In this document: piece after piece, positions 16,216-24,937 of the stretch
How positions within the stretch are numbered: position 1 is the first letter of the stretch
Layout of the letters: every line of letters begins with the position of its first letter
From: an uncultured Oscillospiraceae bacterium
Lineage (GTDB): Bacteria > Bacillota > Clostridia > Oscillospirales > Oscillospiraceae
Direction: 5' to 3'
Length of the DNA: 55,821 bases
Assembly: GCA_910588625.1 (NCBI GenBank)
Contig: CAJUQN010000011.1
Coordinates: 1 to 55,821 of the forward strand
The notes under the pieces: generated by a model
Databases searched by the model: none
Told to the model about the DNA's origin: nothing
Seen by the model: only the letters and a program-made list of their open reading frames with translations
Position numbers and translations under genes: made by a program

Positions 16216-17082
16216 ATGTCCCAGGCCATCATCCAAACTGAAAACCTTACCTTCCACTATGCCTTCGAAGAGGGCGAAGCCCCCACGGTGCTGGACGGGG
16301 TATCCCTGTCTGTTCAACCGGGCGAGTTTGTGGCGGTGCTGGGCCATAACGGCTCTGGCAAATCCACCCTGGCAAAGCATTTCAACGCCATCCTCCTGCC
16401 CTCCGGGGGTAAGGTCTACGTGGACGGCATAGACACCTGTGACGAGGAAAAGCTTCTGGACGTCCGCCGTCAGGTGGGTATGGTGTTTCAGAACCCGGAC
16501 AACCAGATTGTCGCCAGCGTGGTGGAGGAGGATGTGGCCTTCGGCCCGGAAAACCTGGGGGCACCCTCCGAGGAGATCCGGGAGCGGGTGGACAGTGCTT
16601 TGGCCACCGTGCGCATGAGCGAATATGCCCGGCACGCGCCCCATCTGCTGTCCGGCGGGCAGAAACAGCGGGTAGCTATCGCGGGGGTGCTGGCCATGCG
16701 GCCCCGGTGCATCGTACTGGACGAGCCCACCGCCATGCTGGACCCGGTGGGGCGGAAAGAGGTCATTGACACCGTCCGGCGGCTGAACCGGGAGCAGAAC
16801 ATCACTGTGGTGCTCATCACCCACCACATGGACGAGGCCGCGCAGGCCGACCGACTCATCGTCATGCACGACGGGCACATCGTGGCGGACGACAGCCCCG
16901 CGCTGGTGTTCCAGAACGTGGACGGCCTGCGCTCCCTGGGGCTGGAGGTGCCCGAGCCGGTGGCCCTGTTGTACGAGCTGCGGCAGGCAGGGGTGGACGT
17001 GCCCCTCACCGCCCTGACGGTGGACGAGTGCGCCGGGATTTTGAAAGAGCTGCTGTGCACAGCGCCGCAAACCGGAATTTGA
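16216..17082 (+). CDS. ecfA1: Energy-coupling factor transporter ATPase EcfA1
   Basis: The 288-residue ATPase is one of two in the shared ECF module that drives vitamin-specific S components. Walker A is GHNGSGKST (about 43-51), the Q loop is VFQNPDNQIVAS (ECF-type Q motif), the signature is LSGGQKQRVAIAG and Walker B is CIVLDEPTAMLDP. VLITHHMDEAAQADR is the H-loop region. The order ecfA1-ecfA2-ecfT-truA is the usual Firmicutes arrangement, but here a GNAT gene sits between ecfA1 and ecfA2. Confidence 0.94.
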   Translation: MSQAIIQTENLTFHYAFEEGEAPTVLDGVSLSVQPGEFVAVLGHNGSGKSTLAKHFNAILLPSGGKVYVDGIDTCDEEKLLDVRRQVGMVFQNPDNQIVASVVEEDVAFGPENLGAPSEEIRERVDSALATVRMSEYARHAPHLLSGGQKQRVAIAGVLAMRPRCIVLDEPTAMLDPVGRKEVIDTVRRLNREQNITVVLITHHMDEAAQADRLIVMHDGHIVADDSPALVFQNVDGLRSLGLEVPEPVALLYELRQAGVDVPLTALTVDECAGILKELLCTAPQTGI

Positions 17083-17093
17083 GGTGGTTTCAA

Positions 17094-17561
17094 ATGATCA
17101 CGGTATACAAGCCTCGGCTGGATGAACTTTGGTTCAGGGAAAGCCTTATGTCGGATAAAGAAACGATGTCCTACAATGACGCTTGGGGCGGGACAATTCC
17201 GTTCCCGAAGGAAAAGTGGGAAGAATGGTATCGCGCTTGGCTGGAAGCCCCCGAATTTCAACGGTATTACCGGTATTTGTATGACGGCAAGAATGACCGC
17301 TTCGTAGGTGAGCTTGCTTATCATTACGATGGGCAAAGGGACATTCATCTTTGTGATGTGATAGTCTTAGCAAAGTACAGAAACCATGGATTTGGCACAA
17401 CCGGCATCCAATTGCTATGTAAAGCGGCAAAAAGCAACGGTATAACCACGTTATACGATGATATTGCGTCAAACAATCCGTCATACGAGCTCTTTTTGAA
17501 GTGTGGGTTTGTAATACATGATCAAAACAATGCTGTAATAATGGTTAAGAAGATCTTGTGA
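17094..17561 (+). CDS. GNAT-family N-acetyltransferase inserted in the ecf operon
   Basis: 155 residues with the GNAT acetyl-CoA motif in VIVLAKYRNHGFGTTGIQLL (RxxGxG type), and the typical late segment NNPSYELFLKCGF. The substrate is unknown. The gene is visibly richer in A+T than ecfA1 and ecfA2 on either side, which suggests it was acquired. ATG 17094 was chosen because GAGGTGG lies just upstream; the frame extends back to 17028 inside ecfA1. It is in the same direction as the operon and may be co-transcribed. Confidence 0.82.
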   Translation: MITVYKPRLDELWFRESLMSDKETMSYNDAWGGTIPFPKEKWEEWYRAWLEAPEFQRYYRYLYDGKNDRFVGELAYHYDGQRDIHLCDVIVLAKYRNHGFGTTGIQLLCKAAKSNGITTLYDDIASNNPSYELFLKCGFVIHDQNNAVIMVKKIL

Positions 17562-17631
17562 TGCTAAGGCAGCACTGATTCCAGTTCCGTCTTTTCTGCG
17601 TACACTATCTCCATTCCAAGGAGCTTGATCC

Positions 17632-18498
17632 ATGGAAGCTATCATCGAAACAAAAGAACTGACGCACCTCTACAGCGCGGGCACGCCCTTCGAGCACACC
17701 GCCCTCCACACCGTGGATTTCTCCGCCGCCCCTGGGGAGTACGTGGCCGTCATCGGCCGCACCGGGTCGGGAAAATCCACCCTCATTCAGCATCTGAACG
17801 GCCTGCTCAAGCCCACCTCCGGTCAGGTTCTCTTCGGCGGGACCGACATCTGGGAGAGCAAGGAGCGCACCCGGCAGGTCCGGTGCCAGGTGGGGCTGGT
17901 ATTCCAGTACCCGGAGTATCAGCTGTTTGAGGAAACCGTATACCAGGACATCGCCTTCGGTCCCAAAAACATGGGGCTGGACGCGGACGAGGTGGACCGC
18001 CGGGTGAAGCAGTCCGCCCGGTTCGTGGGGCTGGAGCCCGGTGTGCTGGAAAAGTCCCCCTTCGACTTGTCCGGCGGGCAAAAGCGCCGGGTGGCTATCG
18101 CGGGCGTTATCGCTATGGAACCACAAGTCCTGGTGCTGGACGAGCCCACGGCGGGGCTGGACCCCTCCGGGTCCGCCCGCATTCTGGACAACATCCGCAC
18201 CTATCACCAGGAAAAGAAGGCCTGTATCATCCTGGTGTCCCATTCCATGGAGGAGGTGGCCCGTGAGGCGGAACGGCTGGTGGTCATCCACCAGGGGACC
18301 ATCCCCTTCTCCGGCCCTCCTGGGTCGGTGTTCGCCCATGGGGACGAGCTGGAAGCCATGGGCCTGGGCGTACCCGCTATGACGCGGGTATTCGCCCGCC
18401 TGCGGTCCATGGGCGTTGATGTTCCCGCCTCGGTATACACCATCCCCCAGGCCAGAGAGGCCATTTTAGCGGCCCTCCACCGAAGGGAGGAACGGTAA
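17632..18498 (+). CDS. ecfA2: Energy-coupling factor transporter ATPase EcfA2
   Basis: The second ECF ATPase, 288 residues. Walker A is GRTGSGKST, the Q motif is VFQYPEYQLFEETV, the signature is LSGGQKRRVAIAG and Walker B is VLVLDEPTAGLDPSG; the H-loop is LVSHSMEEVAREAER. The YPEYQLF stretch distinguishes EcfA2 from EcfA1. A GGAGCTTG sequence lies before the ATG. Its TAA overlaps the ecfT ATG by one base. Confidence 0.95.
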   Translation: MEAIIETKELTHLYSAGTPFEHTALHTVDFSAAPGEYVAVIGRTGSGKSTLIQHLNGLLKPTSGQVLFGGTDIWESKERTRQVRCQVGLVFQYPEYQLFEETVYQDIAFGPKNMGLDADEVDRRVKQSARFVGLEPGVLEKSPFDLSGGQKRRVAIAGVIAMEPQVLVLDEPTAGLDPSGSARILDNIRTYHQEKKACIILVSHSMEEVAREAERLVVIHQGTIPFSGPPGSVFAHGDELEAMGLGVPAMTRVFARLRSMGVDVPASVYTIPQAREAILAALHRREER

Positions 18499-19304
18499 TG
18501 GCTTTGCGCGACATCACGCTGGGGCAGTTTTTCCCCGGAAATTCCCCCATCCACAACCTGGACCCACGGGCTAAGCTGGTGGCCATGATCTGCTACATTG
18601 TGGCCCTGTTCATGGGCCAGTGGTTTGTCACCTACGCCATTTTGCTGGTGGTGCTGATTGCGGTGGTAAAGGTTTCCACCGTAAAACCCAAGGCTCTGGT
18701 GCGGGGACTGAAGCCGGTGGTGTTCATTCTGGTGTTCACCGCCGTACTCAACGTATTTTATACCCCTGGCGAGCCGCTGGTTTCCTTCTGGATTTTCAAG
18801 ATCACCCGGGAGGGCATCCTCCACGCTTTCTTCATGGTGGTGCGTATCATTATGCTCATCACATGCACCTTCCTGCTGACCTACACCACCTCTCCTCTGT
18901 CCCTCACCGACGGATTGGAGTCGTTGATGGGTCCGTTGAAAAGGATCCACGTTCCCGTCCACGAGCTGTCCATGATGATGTCCATCGCGCTGCGCTTCAT
19001 CCCAACGCTGATCGAGGAGACGGACAAGATCATGTCCGCTCAAAAGGCCCGGGGCGCGGACTTTGACTCGGGCAACCTCATTCAGAAGGCCAAGGCCCTC
19101 ATTCCCCTGCTGGTGCCGCTGTTCATCTCCGCCTTCCGGCGGGCGGACGAGCTGGCCACCGCCATGGAGTGCCGCTGTTACCACGGCGGCGAGGGCCGCA
19201 CCCGTATGAAACAGCTCCACTATAAGCCCGGCGACATTCTGTTCATGGCCGGGGCGCTGGTTCTGGCGGTGTTCACCGGCGTACTGGGGCATTTCAGTCT
19301 GTAA
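18498..19304 (+). CDS. ecfT: Energy-coupling factor transporter transmembrane protein EcfT
   Basis: The 268-residue membrane scaffold linking the two ATPases to exchangeable S components. It begins with a conserved soluble stretch ending in NSPIHNLDPRAKL, then about four to five hydrophobic helices. The two coupling-helix motifs are visible as ALRFIPTLIEETDKIMSAQKARGADF and, at the end of the cytoplasmic part, ATAMECRCYHGGEGRTR. It overlaps ecfA2 by one base with GGGAGGAACGG as ribosome-binding site. No S-component gene is nearby, consistent with a group II shared module. Confidence 0.94.
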   Translation: MALRDITLGQFFPGNSPIHNLDPRAKLVAMICYIVALFMGQWFVTYAILLVVLIAVVKVSTVKPKALVRGLKPVVFILVFTAVLNVFYTPGEPLVSFWIFKITREGILHAFFMVVRIIMLITCTFLLTYTTSPLSLTDGLESLMGPLKRIHVPVHELSMMMSIALRFIPTLIEETDKIMSAQKARGADFDSGNLIQKAKALIPLLVPLFISAFRRADELATAMECRCYHGGEGRTRMKQLHYKPGDILFMAGALVLAVFTGVLGHFSL

Positions 19305-19326
19305 ATTATGCAAAGGAGCTTCCGCC

Positions 19327-20082
19327 ATGGAACAGCAAAACATCGCCCTGCGGCTGAGCTACACCGGTACCGCCTACCACGGCTGGCAGGTGCAGAAAAA
19401 CGCCGTATCCGTGGCGGAAACGCTGGAAAAGGCCCTGACTTCGGTGGTGTGCCACCCGGTGAAGGTCACCGGCGCGGGCCGCACCGACGCGGGAGTCCAC
19501 GCCCAGGTCTATGTGGCCAATTTCCGCACCACCTCCGGTATCCCTGTTGAGCGCCTGCCCCTGGCGGTGAACACCCGCTTGCCGGATGACATTTCCGTGT
19601 TTAAGGCCACCGTGGTGCCCGACGAGTTTAACGCAATCGGCTCCTGCCTGAAAAAGGAGTACACCTACCGCATCTACAATTCCCGCATCCGGGACCCCTT
19701 CTTTGTGAACAGGGTGTGGTTCTACCCCAAGCCGTTAGATGAAAGCATTATGGCCGAAGCGGCAAAGCAGTTCGTGGGCACCCGCGATTTCGCCGCCGTC
19801 CGCTCGGTGGGCACTGAGACCCGCACCACTGTACGCACCGTCCACTATTTTGATATCGAACGCCACGGTACCATCATCGACTGCCGGGTGTGCGCTGACG
19901 GCTTCCTCTATAATATGGTCCGCGCCATGGTGGGCACCTGCATCTACGCCGCCGAAGGCAAACTGGACCCGGCGGAGATCCCCGCCATCCTGGAGTCCCG
20001 AAACCGGACTCTGGCGGGCCCTACCGCCCCACCCGACGGGCTGTATATGACCAACCTGTGGTATCAGGAAAACGTTCTCTGA
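19327..20082 (+). CDS. truA: tRNA pseudouridine(38-40) synthase
   Basis: 251 residues. The catalytic Asp lies in GAGRTDAGVHA. The family stretches YTGTAYHGWQVQ, FNAIGSCLKKEYTYRI and GFLYNMVRAMVGT are all present. It follows ecfT by 22 bases with AAAGGAGC before the ATG, the standard ecfT-truA linkage. Confidence 0.96.
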   Translation: MEQQNIALRLSYTGTAYHGWQVQKNAVSVAETLEKALTSVVCHPVKVTGAGRTDAGVHAQVYVANFRTTSGIPVERLPLAVNTRLPDDISVFKATVVPDEFNAIGSCLKKEYTYRIYNSRIRDPFFVNRVWFYPKPLDESIMAEAAKQFVGTRDFAAVRSVGTETRTTVRTVHYFDIERHGTIIDCRVCADGFLYNMVRAMVGTCIYAAEGKLDPAEIPAILESRNRTLAGPTAPPDGLYMTNLWYQENVL

Positions 20083-20094
20083 CAATGGAGCGCT

Positions 20095-21324
20095 ATGGAA
20101 GAACAAAAACAGCAAAAACCGAAAATTCACCCCATTAAGCCCCAGCCGAAGCAGGCAGAACCGGAGCAAACCCCCACGCCCAAGGCCAAGCTGCCCCGTT
20201 TCCTGATCCGCGTCATCGCCACGCTGGTGGTGTTGGCGGTGGCTCTGTGTTTGGTGGCGGTGGTGGCTTTCCGAGACAGCCTGAATATGGACAGCGTGAA
20301 GCGCTGGTTCACTTACCGCACCCTGATCCGCAGCGACAGCGGCCGGGCGGAGTCCTTTCCCTACGACGGTGACCTCACCGACACCTTCGCCGTGCTGGAC
20401 GGGGACCTGCTGGTGTGCTCTCGCAACGCCATCTCTCTCTACTCCGGGAGCGGCACCCAGTACATCAACGAGTCCGTGGGCATGGAAAATCCAGTGGTTA
20501 ACACCAACGGCTCTCTGGCCGTGGTGTACGACGCTGGGGGCGCCTCCCTGTACATATTGGGCCAACGGGCCCTGGTGTGGTCTACGAACGAGCTGGAGTC
20601 CATCCTCTCCGCCCGGCTGAACAAAAATGGCCAGCTCACCGTCGTCACTCAATCCAGCGGCTACCGGGGGGCGGTGACGGTGTATGACGCCGCCTATTCC
20701 CCCATCATGAGCGTCAATCTGGGCTCCGCCTTCATCATGGACGCGGCGCTGTCCGACGACGGCCACACTCTGGCCATCCTCACCGTGGGCCAGAGCGGCG
20801 GCTCTTTCGTCACCAACCTAGAGCTGTATGACATGAGCTATTCCAGCGGCGAGTATGCCCCCGACTTCAGCTGTCAGCTGGGGGGCGGTGTGGTGCTGGA
20901 GGCCCGGCACACCAACACCGCCCTGTGGGCGCTGGGGGACCGTGGGCTGACCATCACCGACCACGAGGGTCTGTCCTCCGGCGTCAGCTGGGCGGACAAG
21001 CACCTGCGGCGGTACACCCTCAGCGGAGACGGTTTCGCCGCCGCCCTGCTGGGCAAGTACCGGGCAGGTAGCCAGTCCGAGCTGTGGGTGGTGAACGGGG
21101 AAGGCCACCGGCGCACGCTGGAGCTGAATGAACAGGTTCTATCTATCTCCGCCGCCGGGCGGTATCTGGCGGTACTCACCGGCGACCGGCTGGACATCTA
21201 CACCGACGAGCTGGAGCTTTACAACACGCTGAACGGCACCCAGGGAGCCCGGAACGTCCTGCTAATGCCGGACGGCTCGGCCATCCTGATCTCGGCGGAC
21301 AGCGCCGGATTCTACATCCCTTGA
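20095..21324 (+). CDS. DUF5711-type membrane-anchored protein with beta-propeller-like ectodomain
   Basis: A 409-residue protein. A proline- and lysine-rich cytosolic tail (1-33) precedes one transmembrane helix (about 35-58). The rest is extracytoplasmic and consists of repeated beta-strand units (DTFAVLDGDLLVCS, GSLAVVYDAGGASLYIL, GRYLAVLTGDRLDIYTDEL), suggesting a WD40/YncE-like propeller. This is the arrangement of the DUF5711 family, which has no known function. It lies 12 bases after truA and upstream of a CvpA-like gene. Confidence 0.65.
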   Translation: MEEQKQQKPKIHPIKPQPKQAEPEQTPTPKAKLPRFLIRVIATLVVLAVALCLVAVVAFRDSLNMDSVKRWFTYRTLIRSDSGRAESFPYDGDLTDTFAVLDGDLLVCSRNAISLYSGSGTQYINESVGMENPVVNTNGSLAVVYDAGGASLYILGQRALVWSTNELESILSARLNKNGQLTVVTQSSGYRGAVTVYDAAYSPIMSVNLGSAFIMDAALSDDGHTLAILTVGQSGGSFVTNLELYDMSYSSGEYAPDFSCQLGGGVVLEARHTNTALWALGDRGLTITDHEGLSSGVSWADKHLRRYTLSGDGFAAALLGKYRAGSQSELWVVNGEGHRRTLELNEQVLSISAAGRYLAVLTGDRLDIYTDELELYNTLNGTQGARNVLLMPDGSAILISADSAGFYIP

Positions 21325-21362
21325 GACAGCGCCCCATCCCTTGGGGCGGGTAGGAGGAGCTT

Positions 21363-22046
21363 ATGGGAGACTATATGTTTGATATTATCATTGTCGCTTT
21401 ACTGGTGCTGTTTGCCTGGCGGGGCGCGGCAAAGGGGCTGGTCCTGTCCCTTTGTGGACTGGCGGCCATCTTTGTGGCCTATTTTGGCGCTCAGTTCCTG
21501 TCCGAGCAATTCTGCGAGCCGGTGGGCAATATCCTGCGGCCCATCATCATCCAAACGGTCCGGAGAGCGGACGCCGAGCCGGAGGTAAACCCCGATGACC
21601 CAGAGGACACCTACACCGTGGATGAACTGCTGACCTCTATCCAGGAAAAGGGACTTTTTGAGGGCTTTTCTGACTTCCTGGAGCAGGGCGTGGTCAATGA
21701 TACCGTAATCAGCCACAGCCCCCTGTCTCCTATGGACGCCCTAGCGGGTTATCTGGCAAAAGCCATTGCTAAGGCGCTGTTGTTCGGCGTGGTGTTTTTC
21801 GGCGGTCTGCTGGTCTGGTTTTTACTGAGCCACGCGCTGGACCTGGCCTTTAAGCTGCCCATCCTGGCGGAGGTCAACCTGGCGGGGGGGCTGCTCATTG
21901 GCCTCATCAAGGGCGGGATATTGGCCATTGTGCTGGTGTGGCTGGGTCAGGTGGCCGGGTTCCTCCCCAATCCGCCCCAGTCCCCTGTCCTCTCCCTGTT
22001 CACCGTGGACAAGCTGTGGGAGCTGCTTAACGCCCTCCCTGCCTGA
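21363..22046 (+). CDS. CvpA family membrane protein
   Basis: 227 residues with four hydrophobic helices (about 6-38, 131-155, 160-180, 185-200) and a long polar insert (about 62-122). The N-terminal segment IIIVALLVLFAWRGAAKGL is the CvpA family mark. CvpA affects colicin V production in E. coli, and family members are linked to envelope homeostasis; the role here is unknown. GTAGGAGC stands before the ATG; a second ATG at 21375 is also possible. Confidence 0.75.
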   Translation: MGDYMFDIIIVALLVLFAWRGAAKGLVLSLCGLAAIFVAYFGAQFLSEQFCEPVGNILRPIIIQTVRRADAEPEVNPDDPEDTYTVDELLTSIQEKGLFEGFSDFLEQGVVNDTVISHSPLSPMDALAGYLAKAIAKALLFGVVFFGGLLVWFLLSHALDLAFKLPILAEVNLAGGLLIGLIKGGILAIVLVWLGQVAGFLPNPPQSPVLSLFTVDKLWELLNALPA

Positions 22047-22117
22047 GCTGATTTCCAGGTGTTTTCCAGCTGGGCGATGTTTTCCCTGTCCGGCGGAAAA
22101 TTACCACTCTAAAATTC

Positions 22118-22146
22118 ATGACACGTTCATATTTATCTGATATGGT
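22118..22146 (+). promoter_or_regulatory. Candidate promoter of clpE
   Basis: ATGACA at 22118-22123 and TATGGT at 22141-22146, 17-base spacer, about 55 bases before the clpE start. No clear CtsR-type heptad repeat (GGTCAAA) was seen around it. Confidence 0.4.
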
Positions 22147-22201
22147 ACTGCAAACTGCGTACTGACCCAGGAAAAGTTTTCTCCCTGAAAGGAGCGATTC
22201 G

Positions 22202-24766
22202 ATGCATCCGACACTGTGCACCCGCTGCAAAAAGAATGTAGCGGTGGTCTTTATAACAAAAATTGAAAACGGTGAGACAAAAAACGAAGGGCTCTGCCTC
22301 AAGTGCGCCCGGGAGCTGGGCATCAAGCCGGTGGACGACATGATGAAAAAAATGGGCATCTCCGACGAGGATTTAGAGTCCATTTCCACTGAAATGATGT
22401 CCGCCTTCGGCGGCGCGGAGGAGCCCGATGGTATGGCCTCCGCCTCTGACGACAACGATTCCGACGAAAACGAGGAGGACGAGGGCCGCACTGCCACCTT
22501 CCCCTTCCTGAACAAGCTGTTCGGTGGGCAGTCGGATACCGGCCCCGACCGGGACCCCGTCCAGCGGGGAGGCGCCGGTAAGGATAAGGAGGAGAAAACC
22601 ATCTCCTCCAAGGCAGAGCGGGGCCAGAAGCGGAAGTTTTTGGAGAACTACTGCATCTCCCTCACCCGCAAGGCCCACGACGGCAAGCTGGACCGCATTG
22701 TAGGGCGCTCCAACGAGATTGAGCGGACCATTCAGATTTTGAACCGCCGGCAGAAAAACAACCCCTGTCTCATCGGCGACCCCGGCGTGGGCAAGACCGC
22801 CATCGCCGAGGGGCTGGCCCAGCGCATTTACGAACGGGATGTCCCCTATAAGCTGCTGGACAAGGAGGTTTATCTGCTGGACCTCACCGCCCTGGTGGCG
22901 GGCACCCAGTTTCGCGGCCAGTTCGAGAGCCGCATGAAGGGCCTGATCGACGAGGTCAAAAAACTGGGTAATATCATCCTAGTCATCGACGAGGTCCACT
23001 CCATCGTGGGCGCGGGGGACGCGGAGGGGTCTATGAACGCCGCCAATATCCTTAAGCCCGCTTTGAGCCGGGGGGAGATTCAGGTCATCGGCGCCACTAC
23101 TCTCACCGAGTACCGCAAATACATCGAAAAGGACTCCGCCCTGGAGCGCCGGTTCCAACCCGTTATTGTGGAAGAACCCTCCATTGACGACTCCGTGGAG
23201 ATTTTGAAGGGTATCGCGCCCTATTACGAGTCCTTCCACCATGTGACCATCAGCGCGGACATCTGCCGACAGGCCGTCACCATGAGCGAGCGGTACATCA
23301 CCGACCGCTATTTGCCTGACAAGGCAATCGACCTCATTGACGAGGCCTCCTCCGACGTAAACCTCCACAACAAGGACCTGGCCCGGCTGGCGGAGATCGA
23401 CAAGGAGTCCGCCGACTACGCCAAGGAGATGGAAGTGGTACTGGCCTCCACCGGCGGGCAGAACGACCCCCGCCTCCAGGAGCTGCAAAAGCAGGAGCAA
23501 AAGCTTCAGCGCCAGCGGGACACCCTGGAGATGGCGGTGAGCCGGGACGACGCCGAGGCGCCCAACCGGGACGACCCCGCCTTTCAGGAGCGCCAGGAGG
23601 GCCGCCGGAAGCAGATCGCCGATCTCCAGGAGAAAATCGCCTCGGTTACCGCAGAAAAGCAGGCTGTCCAAGCTGCCGCCAACGACAAGGCATATCAGCG
23701 GCTGGCTGAGCTGAAGAGCCGTCAGGCCCAGCTGAATGCGGAGCGCGACGCGCTGGCCGCCAAGGGCGACCCTCCGCTGACGGCTGCACACCTGGCCCGT
23801 GTCATCGAGCTGTGGACCAAAATCCCAGCCACTCAGATTCAGGAGCAGGAGTTCGAGCGCCTGGCCAAGCTGGACGAGCGGCTCAAGTCCCACATCGTGG
23901 GTCAGGACGAGGCGGTGGACGCTGTGTCCAACGCCATCCGCCGGGGGCGGGTGGGCATTTCCGCCAAGCATAAGCCCGTTTCCTTCATCTTTGTAGGCTC
24001 CACCGGTGTGGGCAAAACGGAGTTGGTCAAGCAGCTGGCCGCCGACCTATTCTCCTCCCCCGAGTCCTTAATCCGGCTGGACATGAGCGAGTTTATGGAA
24101 AAGCACTCTGTGTCCCGGATCATCGGGTCTCCCCCGGGATACGTGGGCTATGACGACGCGGGGCAGCTGACGGAGAAAATCCGCCGCAAGCCTTATACCG
24201 TGGTGCTGTTTGATGAGATTGAGAAGGCCCATCCCGACGTACTCAACGTGCTCCTTCAAATTCTGGATGACGGCCACATCTCTGACGCCCACGGCAAAGT
24301 GGTCAACTTCGAGAACACCGTTATCGTCATGACCTCCAATGCGGGCAGTGACATCAAGGGCGGCTCTTTGGGCTTCGACCGCTCCGGCAATCAGCTGGGC
24401 AAGGAGAAGGCCATGAAGGGGCTGGAGTCCTTCCTGCGGCCCGAATTCATCAACCGGGTGGACGAGATCGTCTACTTCAACCAGCTCACCGAGGATAACT
24501 TCAAGGCTATCGCCCGCATCATGCTGTCCGAGCTGGACGGCGTGATGAAGGAGAAGAACATTGCGTTCTCCTATGACGAAAGCGTATTGGACTACCTGGT
24601 GAAGAAGTCTTACTCCTCCGCCTACGGCGCCCGGAATCTGCGCCGTCAGATACAGAAAGACCTAGAGGATCCCATCGCCGCCAAACTGATCCAGCGGTAT
24701 GCCGCCCCCATTACCACGGTGAGCCTGTCCGCCGAGGGGGAGAACCTGAATATTATCACTGACTAA
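22202..24766 (+). CDS. clpE: ClpE-like AAA+ unfoldase with N-terminal zinc ribbon
   Basis: An 854-residue Hsp100 chaperone that feeds ClpP. The N-terminus is a zinc ribbon (CTRC at 6-9, CLKC at 32-35), as in ClpE and McsA, not a Clp_N domain. An acidic linker (about 75-130) follows. AAA1 has GDPGVGKTAIAEG (about 193-205) and ILVIDEVHSIVG. A middle section (about 390-540) is rich in Glu, Gln and Arg and looks coiled-coil. AAA2 has GSTGVGKTE (about 600-608), VVLFDEIEKAHPDVLN and an arginine-finger region LRPEFINRVDEI. At 854 residues it is longer than B. subtilis ClpE (about 700), mainly in the linker and middle region. Confidence 0.9.
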   Translation: MHPTLCTRCKKNVAVVFITKIENGETKNEGLCLKCARELGIKPVDDMMKKMGISDEDLESISTEMMSAFGGAEEPDGMASASDDNDSDENEEDEGRTATFPFLNKLFGGQSDTGPDRDPVQRGGAGKDKEEKTISSKAERGQKRKFLENYCISLTRKAHDGKLDRIVGRSNEIERTIQILNRRQKNNPCLIGDPGVGKTAIAEGLAQRIYERDVPYKLLDKEVYLLDLTALVAGTQFRGQFESRMKGLIDEVKKLGNIILVIDEVHSIVGAGDAEGSMNAANILKPALSRGEIQVIGATTLTEYRKYIEKDSALERRFQPVIVEEPSIDDSVEILKGIAPYYESFHHVTISADICRQAVTMSERYITDRYLPDKAIDLIDEASSDVNLHNKDLARLAEIDKESADYAKEMEVVLASTGGQNDPRLQELQKQEQKLQRQRDTLEMAVSRDDAEAPNRDDPAFQERQEGRRKQIADLQEKIASVTAEKQAVQAAANDKAYQRLAELKSRQAQLNAERDALAAKGDPPLTAAHLARVIELWTKIPATQIQEQEFERLAKLDERLKSHIVGQDEAVDAVSNAIRRGRVGISAKHKPVSFIFVGSTGVGKTELVKQLAADLFSSPESLIRLDMSEFMEKHSVSRIIGSPPGYVGYDDAGQLTEKIRRKPYTVVLFDEIEKAHPDVLNVLLQILDDGHISDAHGKVVNFENTVIVMTSNAGSDIKGGSLGFDRSGNQLGKEKAMKGLESFLRPEFINRVDEIVYFNQLTEDNFKAIARIMLSELDGVMKEKNIAFSYDESVLDYLVKKSYSSAYGARNLRRQIQKDLEDPIAAKLIQRYAAPITTVSLSAEGENLNIITD

Positions 24767-24772
24767 AGACAC

Positions 24773-24810
24773 AGGACGGCGGGAAATTTCCGCCGTCCTG
24801 GTTACATTTT
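24773..24810 (+). terminator. Intrinsic terminator of clpE
   Basis: A perfect 10-bp stem (24773-24782 with 24790-24799), 7-base loop, followed by a loose T-rich tract. Confidence 0.75.
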
Positions 24811-24844
24811 CGATACAAAAATCTTACAGCGTTGATACCGCTTC

Positions 24845-24899
24845 TTAAGGCAAGTTTAAGGTTTACCCGGTTGAATCCGCGATTATCCTGTGCTATCTT
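24845..24899 (+). promoter_or_regulatory. Promoter with a tandem TTAAGG operator
   Basis: Two TTAAGG hexamers (24845-24850 and 24856-24861) are spaced 11 bases start to start, the layout bound by OmpR-family regulators. They lie just upstream of a candidate -35 TTGAAT (24871-24876) and -10 TATCTT (24894-24899) with a 17-base spacer. They would serve the transglutaminase-like gene. Confidence 0.4.
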
Positions 24900-24937
24900 A
24901 TTCATGTTATCTTTGATGGAATGGAGGCTCTGAAACT

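Noticed and set aside
22047..22201. Possible CtsR operator before clpE
   Set aside because: No GGTCAAA-type heptad pair could be found.
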